This document shows positions 1 to 12,493 of a stretch of 64,000 nucleotides of DNA, piece after piece; position 1 is the first letter of the stretch; each line of letters opens with the position of its first letter. The position numbers were made by a program, and so were the translations under genes. The DNA is taken from the NCBI GenBank assembly GCA_000499405.2, contig HG738140.1, forward strand, positions 13,357,560-13,421,559, written 5' to 3'. Under the pieces are notes generated by a model, which did no database searches, was not told the origin of the DNA, and saw only the letters and a list, made by a program, of their open reading frames with translations. Source of the DNA: Onchocerca volvulus. Lineage: Eukaryota > Nematoda > Chromadorea > Rhabditida > Onchocercidae.

Positions 1-1191
1 ATTCATAGAATTCAAGTAATGCGCATAGCTATATCCGTTGCTACAAATTTGAAAGTTACAGCGAAACTTTATAATATTTTTCGCTTTTTTCAACTACTCC
101 TTATTACATTGCGCTGTATTTTGTATGTGGAATTATTTAGTCATTCTGTACCAAAGAACGGAAAAAGGTAGTCGGTATTTAGTATTTCTTTTTGCTTTAA
201 AATTTTCATGATTTTCTTCTATGGTGTAGCTAGCATATGGATTAAAATTAGAATAAACAAAATGGCTAACATCTTGAGTATCCTTTGAAGAATTTGGTAA
301 TTGGCCATATTGGATTCTTAATTTTATCCTTAAAAGGAATGAATTGCATGCATATACGTAATGCTCTGCTGTTTATGATCATATCCAATGAATTGAAAAA
401 TCAAGTCTGAGTTCGGACATTTCGTATATTTTTATTGATTTCGATTCAAGTTCTTTTTTTTTTTTTTGAAGGAAATACTGTTTGTCTTGCAATCTGATAG
501 AATCAGTTTGGTACCGCATTTATTCACAATTTCATTATCCTAAGTCATAAATAAAGCTAATATTTATCTGAGCGATTTATAATCTTCATGATCAACATGC
601 AGGTAAATGATATCAAAATTCATGAAGTAAATTGACCAGTTGACCAATCTTATTGAACATTCCATGATGAGAAGTGATAACCCGAAGATTTATAGGATTG
701 AACAAGTTTTACTTTCATTAATCGGTCCTGGTAATTTTTTTCTGGTTATCATTTTATGATGGTTTTCGATCTGCAATAATGCAAAGGTTTTTCATTTAAA
801 ATTTCGATTTCAATTTTAAATTAGTATTGAAAATCTGAAATTTTTGGAAAAGTTTGTTGGGCAAAAATTCAAATTTGTTGGAAAAATTGTTGAATTTATA
901 ATTTCAAAAATTCAACACTATGCTTTTCTTTATTGTTATATATAGATGAAATTGCTGAATTGGAATTGATCAATTTCATTTCAAAATTTTCATATTTTAA
1001 CGATAATTAAGTCATTTCTCTAGTTATAAATATTTAAACAAATAATGTAATTTAGTTCAATTTTTAACAGGTAATAAAATGTTGATGTATAAATATATAT
1101 TAAATATACAATTAAAAAGACGAAAAACTCTGTCTATAGTTTGCTCATAAATTATATTCATAATTTGAATAGTACTCATTTTTGAATTGAA
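1..1191. other. AT-rich flank, no gene seen
   Basis: This stretch lies beyond the stop codon of the NIM1-like kinase. It is AT-rich, has short homopolymer runs, and I see no open reading frame with family resemblance and no RNA gene. It probably holds the 3' UTR of the kinase near 1100-1190, but no poly(A) signal was assigned. Confidence 0.5.
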
Positions 1192-4100
1192 TTAATTAAT
1201 GCTAAAAAAAGAACAAACACAATTCCGTTCTTGATTATCATAATCTTTTTGTGCTTGATGTAGTACGATATGATAGATTCCAATAGCAGCATTGTAAATT
1301 CCTTTTGATGCGGCATCTCTTATAATTGCTTCATCGATACCGTAGAAGCGCAAAGTTTTACATATTTTAAGCGCAATTGGATTCTCGATCAATTCTTTTT
1401 CATCCGGTATCATATTACATTGTATGTATGGTTTGGTAAATTTACAACCTTTCAGGAAATTACAATTCTAAAAATACTGATAATTGAAAAATTCATAATT
1501 TTTTCAATTAAGAAATTGTTATATATTCGAATAACAGTAATTCATATAAGTAAGAATTGAAATTAGCTTGAGTTAAATAAGTTGATTTGAAATCTGATTT
1601 GAATCTGATCTGATCAATCTGATTTTAAAAGTTGACTTTTTTGGATATTCTTTCTTTAATATTTTAATCACAATAAAGTTCGCTTTAATTTAAATTCTTT
1701 TAGTTTAATAGTTAAATCAGACTGATCGTTACTGACAAAATTAAAGGAAACAAAAAATGTTTGTGTTTTCGTTTTCGCCTTTTGCGATTTCATTTTTACG
1801 ATTCATCATCGTAAGTTATTACATCTAAGGGATGTTGCGATTTTAACTTGACATTCGCAAAAGAAAAAAAAAGTGTATTATAAAAAATATCATATAATGC
1901 ATAGTGTAAATAGCATAAATACGACAAATTAAACGAGTAAAAAAGACGAAAAAAAAGTTTTTGACAAGATAAAGTAAAATAATGAAGTAAGAAAAAAAAA
2001 CTGATGAAATGAAAAATTTAGTTTAATTATATAAACTTGATAAATTTTAATTTTTAATTAATTTTACTTAAAACATTACCTCTATATCAGAAATGGTACT
2101 TCGTTTCATGGGATCGATGATAAGCATTTGACTGATTACACGTTGTACCGATAAGCTTAGATAATTAGGTAATGAATAAATGCCCCGTAAAATACATTGT
2201 TTTAACCTGCTAATTGTTTCACCATAAAATGGTGTATGACCAACAAGCATAAAATATAACAATATACCAATTGCCCAAATATCTACACTTGGTCCTTAAA
2301 ATTTTTCATTTTTTGAATAAAATTAATTAAAACTAAACATTTCGTAATTTTTTAATCAAATAATTGAAAAATAAAAAATGTTATTGTATGTTATAAAATA
2401 AACTTAGCGAATACAAATAAAAAACTGAAATGAATTAATCAAAATTTTATCAGATTAAATTAAGTATGAGAAAGAAAAAAGACTTTATAATTTCTTTTTT
2501 CATATATTTTTTTAAATTACAAGTTATCAAGTATATTTTTCCAAACATTTCTTTTCGAAGAAATGAAATAATTCAGCAAGAAATTGATATGAACTTAAAC
2601 AAGAAATTGATATAAACTTAAATACGATGGGTTATGTTACTAGAAATTCATGATACTATAGCAAGCCCTTATACTTAATCTAATAACTTTATTTGATTAG
2701 ATCATTTCTACCCATGTACTAATCAAGTTATATCAGCCAAGTTTTCCTAACAATTTCATTAACTGATAAGATTCAAATATTTAAAATCGCACTAAATAGT
2801 AGTCAAAGTAATTGTATCTATTTTTGTTTGACATAAATTCAAATATTAATCGATTAAAATGATTTGGCATAAAGAATAGTAAAAATGAATGATTTTTTTG
2901 CAAAAATATAAATATATTTTTAAGGAGAAAAAAAAATGAAATTACCAAATAATTTGTCAACTATACATAAACTATACAAGATATTCAATGATTTTTTTAT
3001 GCATTTCAAATTTTTTTTTTCATTGTAACAAAACAAACCATAATATTCGCCATTTTTGAAAAGTTCAGGTGCAGCATAGGCTGGTGAGCCACAAAATGTT
3101 GCTAATTTACCATTTGGATTCACTTGGCATGCAAAGCCAAAATCAGCCAATTTAATCCAACCTGGCTTTGATAGGATCACATTTTCCGCTTTTATATCAC
3201 GATGAATGATATTTTTGGAATGCTATAAGAAATTATTCTTTCCATTCTTTTTTTTTTTCACACTATTATATTTTGAAAAAATTTTTCCATATGTAAGAAT
3301 TATTACGAATTACTAAATGTAAACAAAAAAATCAAATTGATAAATTGACAAAAACATTAAGCTAATTTTTTATTGAAGAAAAAGAAATAGAAAAAAGAAA
3401 TAACTTTTTTTTTTTAAAGGAATAAAGAATTCTTTTTATATTTAATAATAACAATATCATTAATGATCGGAATTTTATGGACAACATGTAAGAGTATGTT
3501 TTTAAATCATTTTGATAATTTCCAATTTTACAATAATTGACAAATTACTAATAATGATAAATTTAATAATGATAAATTTTGATTTTATTCCGAAAGAAAC
3601 GAACCATATATGAAATAGCAGAAACAATTTGAGCAAATATTTGTCTGCAATCATCCTCTGGAAGTTTCCCTTTTTCACTTATTTGAGTACAAAGTTCTCC
3701 ATAACCAGCATATTCCATTATAAGATATATTCGTGAATTCGTTTTCACGCACTATTAAAATTCAAAGATTAGGATGATATTTAAAAAATTGAAGCATGAA
3801 ATTAGTAAAATTTAAAATAATAGTTAATCATTATTTCATATTTTATTGCTTAAGTCTTCATTTTCCAAATACCAAAATTATTACAATTATCAAAAGTAAA
3901 TGATTTATACGAAAAAATCAATGATTGAATTGATCATACTATCATATCATCATCCATTTGAAAAATTTTGAGAATGAATGAGAATATTCAAGTGACAATC
4001 AATTTGATTATAATATTTTGAATTTGACAAATTAAATGATTCAATAATTAAGTGATTAAAGTAATTTTTTGCTCAGAAAGTTAAAAGTCATTGATATCAA

Positions 4101-6001
4101 TCTAAATATTTGTTCAAGTTTTGAACAAATATAAAATTCCTGGAAATTTACCTCAAAAAGACGAATGATATTTGGATGCTGAAGTTGTTCCATTGTTTTT
4201 ATTTCTTGTGCTAATAAATTTTGTTCCTTTTCATTCAACTTAAATTTCTCCATAATTTTTATCGCAACTTTTTCTAGAATTTTAAATATTGTCGTCAATA
4301 TGATTTCATTTATTATGATAATTGGGACAATTTTAATAATAATTATTATTTTTATTGAAATCGTTATCATTGTATTTATCATTAATATTCACAACTATCT
4401 TAGTATTTGTTTATCGTTTTTGCCTTCTTATTATTACTATTGTTTAATAATTTGTTACAAACTTTTTGTATTCATTGCAATGTCTTAGTTAGTTTTTTTT
4501 AATTTTTTTCCATAAATTTATATTTTAACTACAAATTTCATTATCTTTTATAAATTCAACTATTTAAAATAAATTAAAAGACAAACCATTTGTTAAGCAA
4601 TGTATGCCAAGATTAACTTTTGAAAAATTTCCTGAACCAATTTCTTCACGAATGTTGTAAAAACCTACCCGCACACCGAGTGCTATTTCCTAAATGAGTA
4701 ATTAACACAAATTTTTGCCAATTTTTTCAATTTGGATTATTGACGCAATAATTTTATGACGTAATTTTTTTCGGACAAATTAAATTTAAGTTAAAAATAC
4801 TTTTGCAGCAAAATACTAATTGTTAAGGAATCAATCTATCGATTTTGCTTGAAACTTTTTTTTTTTTCTTCAAAAAATTCTTTAAATTTATACCTTCCGT
4901 ATTACTGGATCATTGACAAGTCTATCGAGCATTGATTTATATGGTTTTTTCACTATTGAACACTGTGTTAGTTGATTATTTGAACTTTGACATATTGTTG
5001 ATTCATTATCATCTTTTATCGTTTCGCTTATTTGATTCTAAAAATTAGTCATCATTATAAGTTAAATTAATTAATAATTAGGTCGAGAATTAAGTAAACC
5101 GTGATAATTAGGTTAATGAATTTCGATAAAAAACATTCCATAATATTGCAATGATAGCAATTACTAATAATATTTCAAAACATATGAATTTCCTAATAAA
5201 TAATAATATTTTAAATAATATGAATTTCTTGCTGAATTTTTCGATTATAAATTTACATTTTTATAATTTTAACTATTAATAACGAAATGTTGCCAATTAG
5301 GTGCAATTTCTTCATATTTTCATTAAATTTTTTGCTTCTCTAAGCATTTTCTCAATATTGCAAATTACTATATTTTCACTTCGATTTCCTAAAGCGTTTT
5401 AGAAGATAAAGCAGAAAAAAAAAAAGATAAATTGACAATAAATTTTAATATTGATAAAAGATTTATCCTTACGAAAGAAAAAATTGTTTTCGTAACAATT
5501 CTCTTTAATGCCTTTCAATCTGGATGATTTCCAGTTTTTTTTTTCTTTTTTTTTTTTTTGTTTTGCTAAATATCAGTTTTAGATGAGAAATTTCGATTTT
5601 CAGTAAAAATTAGATTTGCTAGAATAAAAAAAAAAAAAAATGGAAAAAATCTAAATGAATAAGAATATAGAATATAATGAATATTGATTTGGAAAAAATC
5701 CAAATGAATATAAATATAAAAGCATTAAATATGAATTCATTTAATAATCTTTACTGTAAATTATTCAAAATGTATCAGAAGTGTAATAAACACTGTTTTG
5801 AAATTAAATGCTCTCAGATTTCTTTCTTTTTTTTTCATCAGAAATAATAATATTTTTGTAATCAATTTGCCTATTTCTTTGAATATTTTATGTAATTATA
5901 ATATAAATGCGTAAACTTACATTAACCAAAATTTTCCTTTGCAATTGAATTCTTTTATATATTGGCATATTGGATGATTTATAACCAATTAGATTAAGCA
6001 T
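1192..6001 (-). CDS. NIM1-like serine/threonine protein kinase, 8 exons
   Basis: An AMPK-related kinase that should phosphorylate Ser/Thr of protein substrates. The exons on the minus strand are 5921-6001, 4894-5037, 4587-4689, 4152-4273, 3605-3751, 3039-3222, 2080-2294 and 1192-1467. They join in phase to 423 residues, close to the usual NIM1 length of about 430. Visible motifs are the glycine loop GSGNFSKV (93-100), the VAIK lysine (K115), HRDIKAEN (catalytic D208), DFG (D226) and the T-loop ATFCGSPAYAAPE, with T241 at the LKB1-type activation site. After the kinase domain, residues about 345-395 form a UBA-like tail ending in GIYHIVLHQ, typical of NIM1. The start is the first Met after an in-frame stop upstream. 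All catalytic residues are present, so the kinase should be active. NIM1 is chosen over other AMPK relatives because of the VGFYNIREEIGSGNFSKV and MEYAGYGEL segments and the short C-terminal tail. Confidence 0.9.
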
Positions 6002-6295
6002 TTCAACGATCAATGAACTGATCCATCAGAGGATAATTCATGTGAACATATGGATCCTGTCATCGATAAATTCATTAAAATATTTGTTGACAATTAAAAC
6101 CGATATTGATTATATAAGACTGATTCTTGTCAGCGCAGGTATAACATTAAATAAAGAGATATTACAAAGTTTGATATTTTTCTTTTTTGATTTTCAGAAG
6201 TTCGTATTCTCACTACGACATAATATAATATCCGGTCGTTATCCCCGCAAAATTTAATTCTCGAACTGAATTTTGGGTTGGATACGAAATTGAAG

Positions 6296-6556
6296 TTAAA
6301 TGAATAAGGATAACTCTTTGTTTTCCGAGTTTGAGCTAAATTGACTTGTGAATTCTAAAAATAGTTGGCTTTCAATGTCACCTACAGTTCCATCTATTTC
6401 ACGTATTACACAATCTAAATTTTCCGTACCGTTAAAAATAAACAATTTAATCGAATCTTTCACGTGAGGAATAATGTTTGTGCAATTTTGCCCAACGATT
6501 CGACACTCATTTCTTCCCTTTTCTCGCTTTTGTCCTTTATCAAAACCTCAAAATAT
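6296..6556 (-). pseudogene. CTP synthase fragment, frameshifted
   Basis: The minus strand encodes SLGKIAQT in one frame and then, in the next frame, [12 protein letters not shown] followed by [21 protein letters not shown]. These match in order the CTP synthase synthetase-domain segments YLGKTVQ, VPHITDAI and [16 protein letters not shown] synthase makes CTP from UTP and glutamine. Only this short part of a roughly 590-residue enzyme is present, the frame changes once between the two blocks near 6475, and a TAA at 6296-6298 closes it. Motifs are seen directly; the pseudogene status is inferred from the shift and from the absence of flanking exons. It could alternatively be one poorly modelled exon of a gene whose other exons lie out of reach, which I think less likely. 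Confidence 0.6.
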
Positions 6557-9344
6557 CGAAAATTTACAAGAAAAAATTCTATACAATTGTAATTAAATAT
6601 TTTGTGAAGTTAACAATGAACAAAATTTATACGTCAAAAAGTTTAAAAATTTTTAAATACAAAGTAAACCAAGTGATGATAAGCTAGTTTACGACAAAAA
6701 GTAAAGAGTTTAAATGATTTGTCGGCATCGAAAAACGTGATAAACAAAAAGATTTGCTTTGAAAAATACCAAAAACAAAAAAAATTTTACCTAAAACTTT
6801 TGATAAAAGACACTAACACATTCCATTCAGTGAAATATGATCTGATATACTATGTGAGATAATGCTTACTTATCAATAATTTAGCAAGATTTTAGATCAA
6901 AATGCTCAAATATTTGATAAGATAAAAGAATGCAATTAACATTCAAGCATTTTATTTAAGCGAATGGAATATAGAATTAATAAATAGATTAAGCAATATA
7001 GTTAATAAAAAAATTGACAAGGAATCAAGTAATCAAATTAAAAAAAATAAAAAAAAAATATAATCAACTACGCAATCGGTTAGTACAAAAATAATTAAAT
7101 AAACCGACAGACAATTAATCAAGTAATTAATACGAATAGATAGATACATGAATATCGAAAATCAGAGATCGATATATGAATATTGAAAATCATATATCTC
7201 AGTATTGGAAATCATATCCATAAATATGTGTGTATTGGAAATTATGTATCTGAAGATCGGGAATAATGTCGATAGATATGATGTGCATTGAATTCGCTTA
7301 ACTATTTATATAAAACAAAAATTGAAATAACGCAATATAATACAAACAATTTTACATAGTAAACAACGGATAAATGATATTTGATTGTAAAATATTATCA
7401 TCATTTGAAATGAAATTATCCAACGGAATTAATAATTTCTTCAAAAATTTTAATTACAATATATTAGGATAAAATGTATACGATTTATAAATATTGTGTA
7501 TCAAATGGTAATATTATTATTTTTTCTGCTATTTTTTATTTAAGTTTTAAAAAATATAATTTAAATATTTTATCGTAATATTTTAAAAAAACAAAATTCA
7601 TCGTTTTTTTTTTCTTTTTTTTAATATTTCGCTTGCCATATTTGTATATTTACTTAGCATATTTACAGATTTACATATATATATTTGGCATATAAAGAAA
7701 ATATATGAAATAGATGACAATTTAGTCAAATTATTTTACTATTGAATTCTACATAAACGTATCAAATCATTAAAATCTTCAACAATATTTTTGCAAATAT
7801 TAACAAAAAAAAAAAAAAAAGACGAAGAAAAATTGAAGTTGATTTAAAAAAAATTTAATAAATGTTAATAAATTCCAAAAGATAAAAAAATTAAATCATA
7901 TCAGATTATTGTTAAGTTATTTTTGAATTGATTCATTTATCTTATAAATAAAAATTGATCGAACAATTAGTTAATGTGATCGTAATTTCTAGCTGTTAAC
8001 AAGCAATAAGCAGTATGACATTACCTTTGTCATTAATAATTAATTATCTACCTGAATAAACAAATACTTCATAGAAAAGAAAAGAGAAGGAAAATGGAAA
8101 TAATTGTAGTTGCTGTGTTTGTCGTGTTTAAATGAATGATTTAAAATGAAAAGTTCGAAGTAGAGATAATAATATATTCCCTTCTTCTTCTTATTATCTT
8201 ACTAATCCTTAATATCTGTTCGAACATTTTTTTTTTCATTCTTTTCTCTTTTCTATAAAATTCGCCATTTATTTCATTTTCAATATATTTGAAATTTTCC
8301 AAAGGCTAATTAATATTTGCTTCAAAATAGGAGAAAAAAAAGAAAGAAATAATGCAATTACGCATGACTAATCAATGAAAGATACAAAAATAGCAACAAC
8401 CTGAAAAATAATCCAATCAAAAATTATATTATTAGCTAACATTTGCAAGTTAATACTAAAAATATCATATAGTATTTATTTGATATTAATAAATTAGAAA
8501 AGAATTTATGGAAAAAGTCGAAATTTATTTCTATCTCTTATAATTAATTATTGTTTTCAACGCAGAAAATTTTCCATCTTCTTCTAAAGTTCGTTGGAAC
8601 TTTTTGAATTTTCACTGCCATAATTTATAGATGATAATTTTTTCAACGAACTATTGATGTGATGTGTGAAATAAAAATAATTTGACTAATATTTTTAATT
8701 ATTTAGTTTTGAAGTTTTTTCAGAATTTTTTTTCAATCTTTTTTTAAAAAGAAAACTGAATAATTAATAAGTAACTAAGCAATTAACCATTCAGTTTGCA
8801 CCTAACAGCGTAATCAATTGCCCGATAGTAATACAAAAGTAAATATAAATTTTTTTTGTTAAGGGAGACTTATTATGATATAAGGAAGAATTTGTTTATT
8901 AAGGTTAAATCAATAATAGAGTGAGTTAAAAAAAAGAAAAAAAAAAAGTTTTTCATTGAAAGCTACGATTTAAACGTAATTTTTCATAATATTTCATATG
9001 CTCTGTATTTAGAACACAAAAAATCAATAAAATATATTAATAACAACGAATTAATTTTGAATTTAAAATGATTAAAATATGTTAAGAAAGAGATTGATAC
9101 TTATAACCATAAGTGATATATCTTTTCCGGATTTCCAAAAAATACACTTGTTGAAGCTGTTATTTTGATTACTAGTGTAAGTTCACTTCAAAATATACTT
9201 AATTATATAAAAATGAATAAAATAAATTGGGAAAAATTAAATCAATGTCTGCCTGATATCAGTGATGAAGGAATGATAGCTATGATTTATTTCAGCTAAA
9301 TTTTGCTATTTCTTCACCGATTTCATTTCGTTATATAATTTAAT
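6557..9344. other. Intergenic AT-rich DNA, no gene seen
   Basis: This is the 5' side of the NIM1-like kinase. It contains many A and T runs (for example 7807-7821 and 9428-9450) and short direct repeats around GATCGATATATGAATATTGAAAATCATAT near 7170-7210. No coding exon or RNA gene was recognised. The promoter of the kinase must lie just above 6001 but shows no motif I can name. Confidence 0.4.
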
Positions 9345-9957
9345 TCGAAATTTCATTATTTAGTAATCAACTTTGGAACTTTTTCAATTTTCCGAAGAAG
9401 AGGAATTTTAAAAAATTCTTAATCTTCAAAAAAAAAAAAAAAAAAAAAATATTTTTTTAAAAAATTTAATCTTTAGAAAAATTCAGAATTATTTCAATAA
9501 AGGAAATTCTTTAAGACGATTATATTGATATTTTTATTTAAAATTATTGATCGAAAAAGTAGTTTTTGTAAACAAAGAATACTTAGTTCGCGAAAAATAT
9601 TACAATCATTTAAAGTATCGATTCATTTGGAATAAACAAAAATTTACTGTAATTAATTGAAATTTATTTGTTCTAGATGTAAAACTATTAAATAACGGCT
9701 TAAAGCTCTAAAATAAAAAAAGTGGAGATATGTTATATTATTAATGTAATCAAAATTACCACATTACACTTTGAGTAAGTTGTACTTTTAATCGATTAGC
9801 AAGCCGTAAATAACTTTCATGATGAAATTTACTTCATTTAATGCACGCAATCATTGAGATGTTTTTGAAATTGATTTTGACTTAAATCATTTTGCAGTAT
9901 TTTTAACGAATGTAAAGTTGTAATATGAAAGAAAGCGTGGGATATTTCGTGGGAAAA

Positions 9958-10186
9958 AAAAAATTAAATTCTTTCAAATTCACTTTGATTACTTATGAAT
10001 TTAATTTGGTTTTCATAAGTTCATCTTGATTACTGTAAATTCGCTTTGTTCACTACCAAATCATTTTAATTAAAGGAAATTTATTTTGATTACTGACAAT
10101 TCACTTTGATTACTTGTGAATTTAATTTGGCTACTACAAATTCACCTTGATTTCATTTTAATTACTGTAAATTCATTTTGATTACA
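9958..10186. repeat. Degenerate tandem repeat, about 20-24 bp unit
   Basis: Variants of TTCACTTTGATTACTgTgAA recur about nine times in head-to-tail order, with spacer-like forms such as GAATTTAATTTGG. The copies differ from one another, so the array is old. It sits inside the 2.7 kb inverted-repeat unit. Confidence 0.7.
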
Positions 10187-10570
10187 TAAGGAAATATTAG
10201 AATATCAAAATCAAAACAAGTAAATTTTCAGCAACACATCCGATGAAATATTAAAATACCAAAAATCGCACGTCAATTTTTTATTAAAATTTATAGCAAT
10301 TTAATTCCACTGTTTTTTGGAAATCATAGTAATTCAGTGCTGATTCATTTTTCATTATCCAGAAAAGTAGCTTTAGATTGTATATTCTAGTCGCACATTG
10401 AAAGTAATTTCTTTTTTATTTGTTATAATCACTTAATTCATATGATAATTATTTGTACGCAAATAATGATATATATCAAGTATTTAACTGTAATTTTAAA
10501 AAATTAGAAATGTAATTGAAATTATTATAATTAATATTTCCAAACAATCATTCCGAAAATAATTTAAATT

Positions 10571-10726
10571 TCATCCATTGCTTTCATATTCTTTCAGTTC
10601 AGCAATTTCTGGATCAATAAATTCTCCTAAATAATTTGCTATATCTTCGCATCGTTCCGTCATGCTATGAGATGATTACCAAATAATAGCACCTTGTAAA
10701 TTTATATAAAAGGCTTCCGCAATGAA
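10571..10726 (-). pseudogene. Hyaluronidase-like (GH56) C-terminal fragment, broken
   Basis: The minus strand reads LQGAIIW, then a TAA stop, then SSHSMTERCEDIANYLGEFID and PEIAEL, ending at TGA 10571-10573. In animal hyaluronidases the end of the catalytic domain reads G-A-x-G-x-V-I-W-G-S-S, then a Cys, then YL and LGPYI. The order G-A-I-I-W-x-S-S, C, YL matches this, with the stop standing where the conserved Gly would be. I see no other hyaluronidase exon nearby. The fragment lies inside the 2.7 kb inverted-repeat unit. The match is short, so the family assignment is tentative; the in-frame stop is certain. Confidence 0.4.
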
Positions 10727-12264
10727 TTATGTAAATCTTTTTTAAAAATATATTATAGTTAAAACTTCTTCAATCATTAAAAGGAAGCATAAATCTAAAA
10801 TTTACAATAGAAATGACGGAAAAGAGTACAAAACTGGAAATTACGTAAATAATTTTGTAGAAAATTTAACTCAAATTGGAATTAATTGAAAAAAGGAATT
10901 ATTGCCTGAGTTGATTTATTTCGTTGTAATATGGATCAAAAGATTTATCGGAAATTATTTAACGTTAATGAATGTAAATAGACATTTCTGGATTCATTTT
11001 CTTTGAGCGATTGTTTAGTTTTTTGAAAGGCAGAAATGGCGTACAAGCAATCAGTCATATCGCTTTTTCTATTTGGCAAATAAATAGACGGATAAATTAA
11101 CTGGATAAATATAAATTTTTCACTGAACTATTCTTCTAAAAGCTATTTTCGTAGAAATTTAAAAGATCAATTCTGAAAATAGACAGCTATAAAATTTTTA
11201 ATAAAAATTGTCGGAAAAATAGAAAACAAAAAGAAAATGCATAATGAAATCATTGTTAGTAGAAGAATTGTATTGGGAATGAGTGAGTTACGAAGAAGAC
11301 TAAATAAATAAAAGAAAATAAATAAATAACAGAATAACAGAAGCGAAGGATTTGGTTTTATTTACGATGTACAAATTCTAAAGGTATTAAGAAAGATTAG
11401 TAAATCTGTTGAACTTGCTCGAACAGATTCCAAAATTATGCGCTGAAATGAGATTAAATCAGATCATGAAATTTATCTAGTAATAAGTTGTGCTGCAAAA
11501 ATAACCATTTAAATATTTGAGTATATCAGTTTCATAATTTTTGCAGATTTTTACTATTCTGACAAAAAAAACAAAAAAAAAAAAATAAATAAAAGCTCAT
11601 AACAATTTTATACTTTCTTTAGAAGATTGAAGAATTTTGTCAATCGATAAAGAAAATATATTTGCTGATCGATCGTTAAATTATCTTTGCGCTTTTTTGC
11701 ATTCTGCAATGCCATTTTTCTAAGTACTGTAATTGCAAAATGGCATTCCGTAAAATTCCCGCAATACATATGGTCTCATTTTTTTCGTTTCACGAATAGC
11801 TATCGTTACTTTTTCGATTAATAATTTTAAATAAAAATATCAATATAATCGTCTTAAACAATTTCCTTTATTGAAATAATTTTGAATTTATCTAAAGATT
11901 AAATTTTTTAAAAAAATATTTTTTTTTTTGAAGATTAAGAATTTTTTAAAATTCCTCTTCTTCAGAAAATTGAAAAAATTCCAAAGTTGATTACTAAATA
12001 ATGGAATTTCGATTTTTTTCGCCAACCTAACATTTATTCAAATGAAGAACGAAGGGTAGTATTTTTGCTTTAAATATCTGAAATGATCTAAAAAAAAATT
12101 TTTTTTTTTAAATTAAAATCTTGAAAAAAGAAAATTATAATAAAATTTATTCACATGCATGCTATTGAATTCATTTATACCAATCGATCTAACAGTTAAA
12201 TCATTATGTTCCTTAATTTGAACTAATGATCCATTCTGATAAATTTTTAGCTTATACTAAATAT

Positions 12265-12403
12265 GTTTTTCCAATGCCATTTTTCGTAATGTGAGGTTAG
12301 ATGAAGATGAGATTGAAGCACATGATGATAATATGGTCGAGATCTCAAGAGCTAATTTGATGCGTCGCGCAAATCCTCCGCCATCTGCGGAACATTTAGA
12401 AGC
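12265..12403 (+). other. Exon-like fragment, unknown family
   Basis: On the plus strand a frame reads RNVRLDEDEIEAHDDNMVEI and then SRANLMRRANPPPSAEHLEA, ending at a good donor (GCT then GTGAGT at 12404). Composition is richer in GC and acidic residues than the surroundings. There is no acceptor AG directly in front: the frame hits TAA about 20 bases upstream. The minus strand is also open across 12257-12493. I cannot name a family. It could be a lone exon of an unmodelled gene or a decayed one. Confidence 0.2.
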
Positions 12404-12493
12404 TGTGAGTTTCTGCCGAATGAGTGGAATCTGAAGCGAAATCTTGAAAATGAGGACAAGCTCATGCTCTACCTCCTCGAACAACCATAACAA

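Larger units (their letters stand above)
9345..12012. repeat. Long inverted repeat bounding a 2.7 kb unit
   Basis: The left arm, 9345-9561, and the right arm, 11807-12012, are reverse complements of each other. The arms run from TCGAAAtttCATTATTTAG at the outside, through an A-run next to TCTTCAAAA, to GATTATATTGATATTTTTA and TCGAAAAAGTA on the inside. They differ mainly by a few substitutions and the length of the A-run. About 2.25 kb lies between the arms. The geometry resembles a DNA transposon or foldback element with long terminal inverted repeats, but I see no transposase and no clear target-site duplication. An inverted segmental duplication is the other explanation. Confidence 0.75.
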
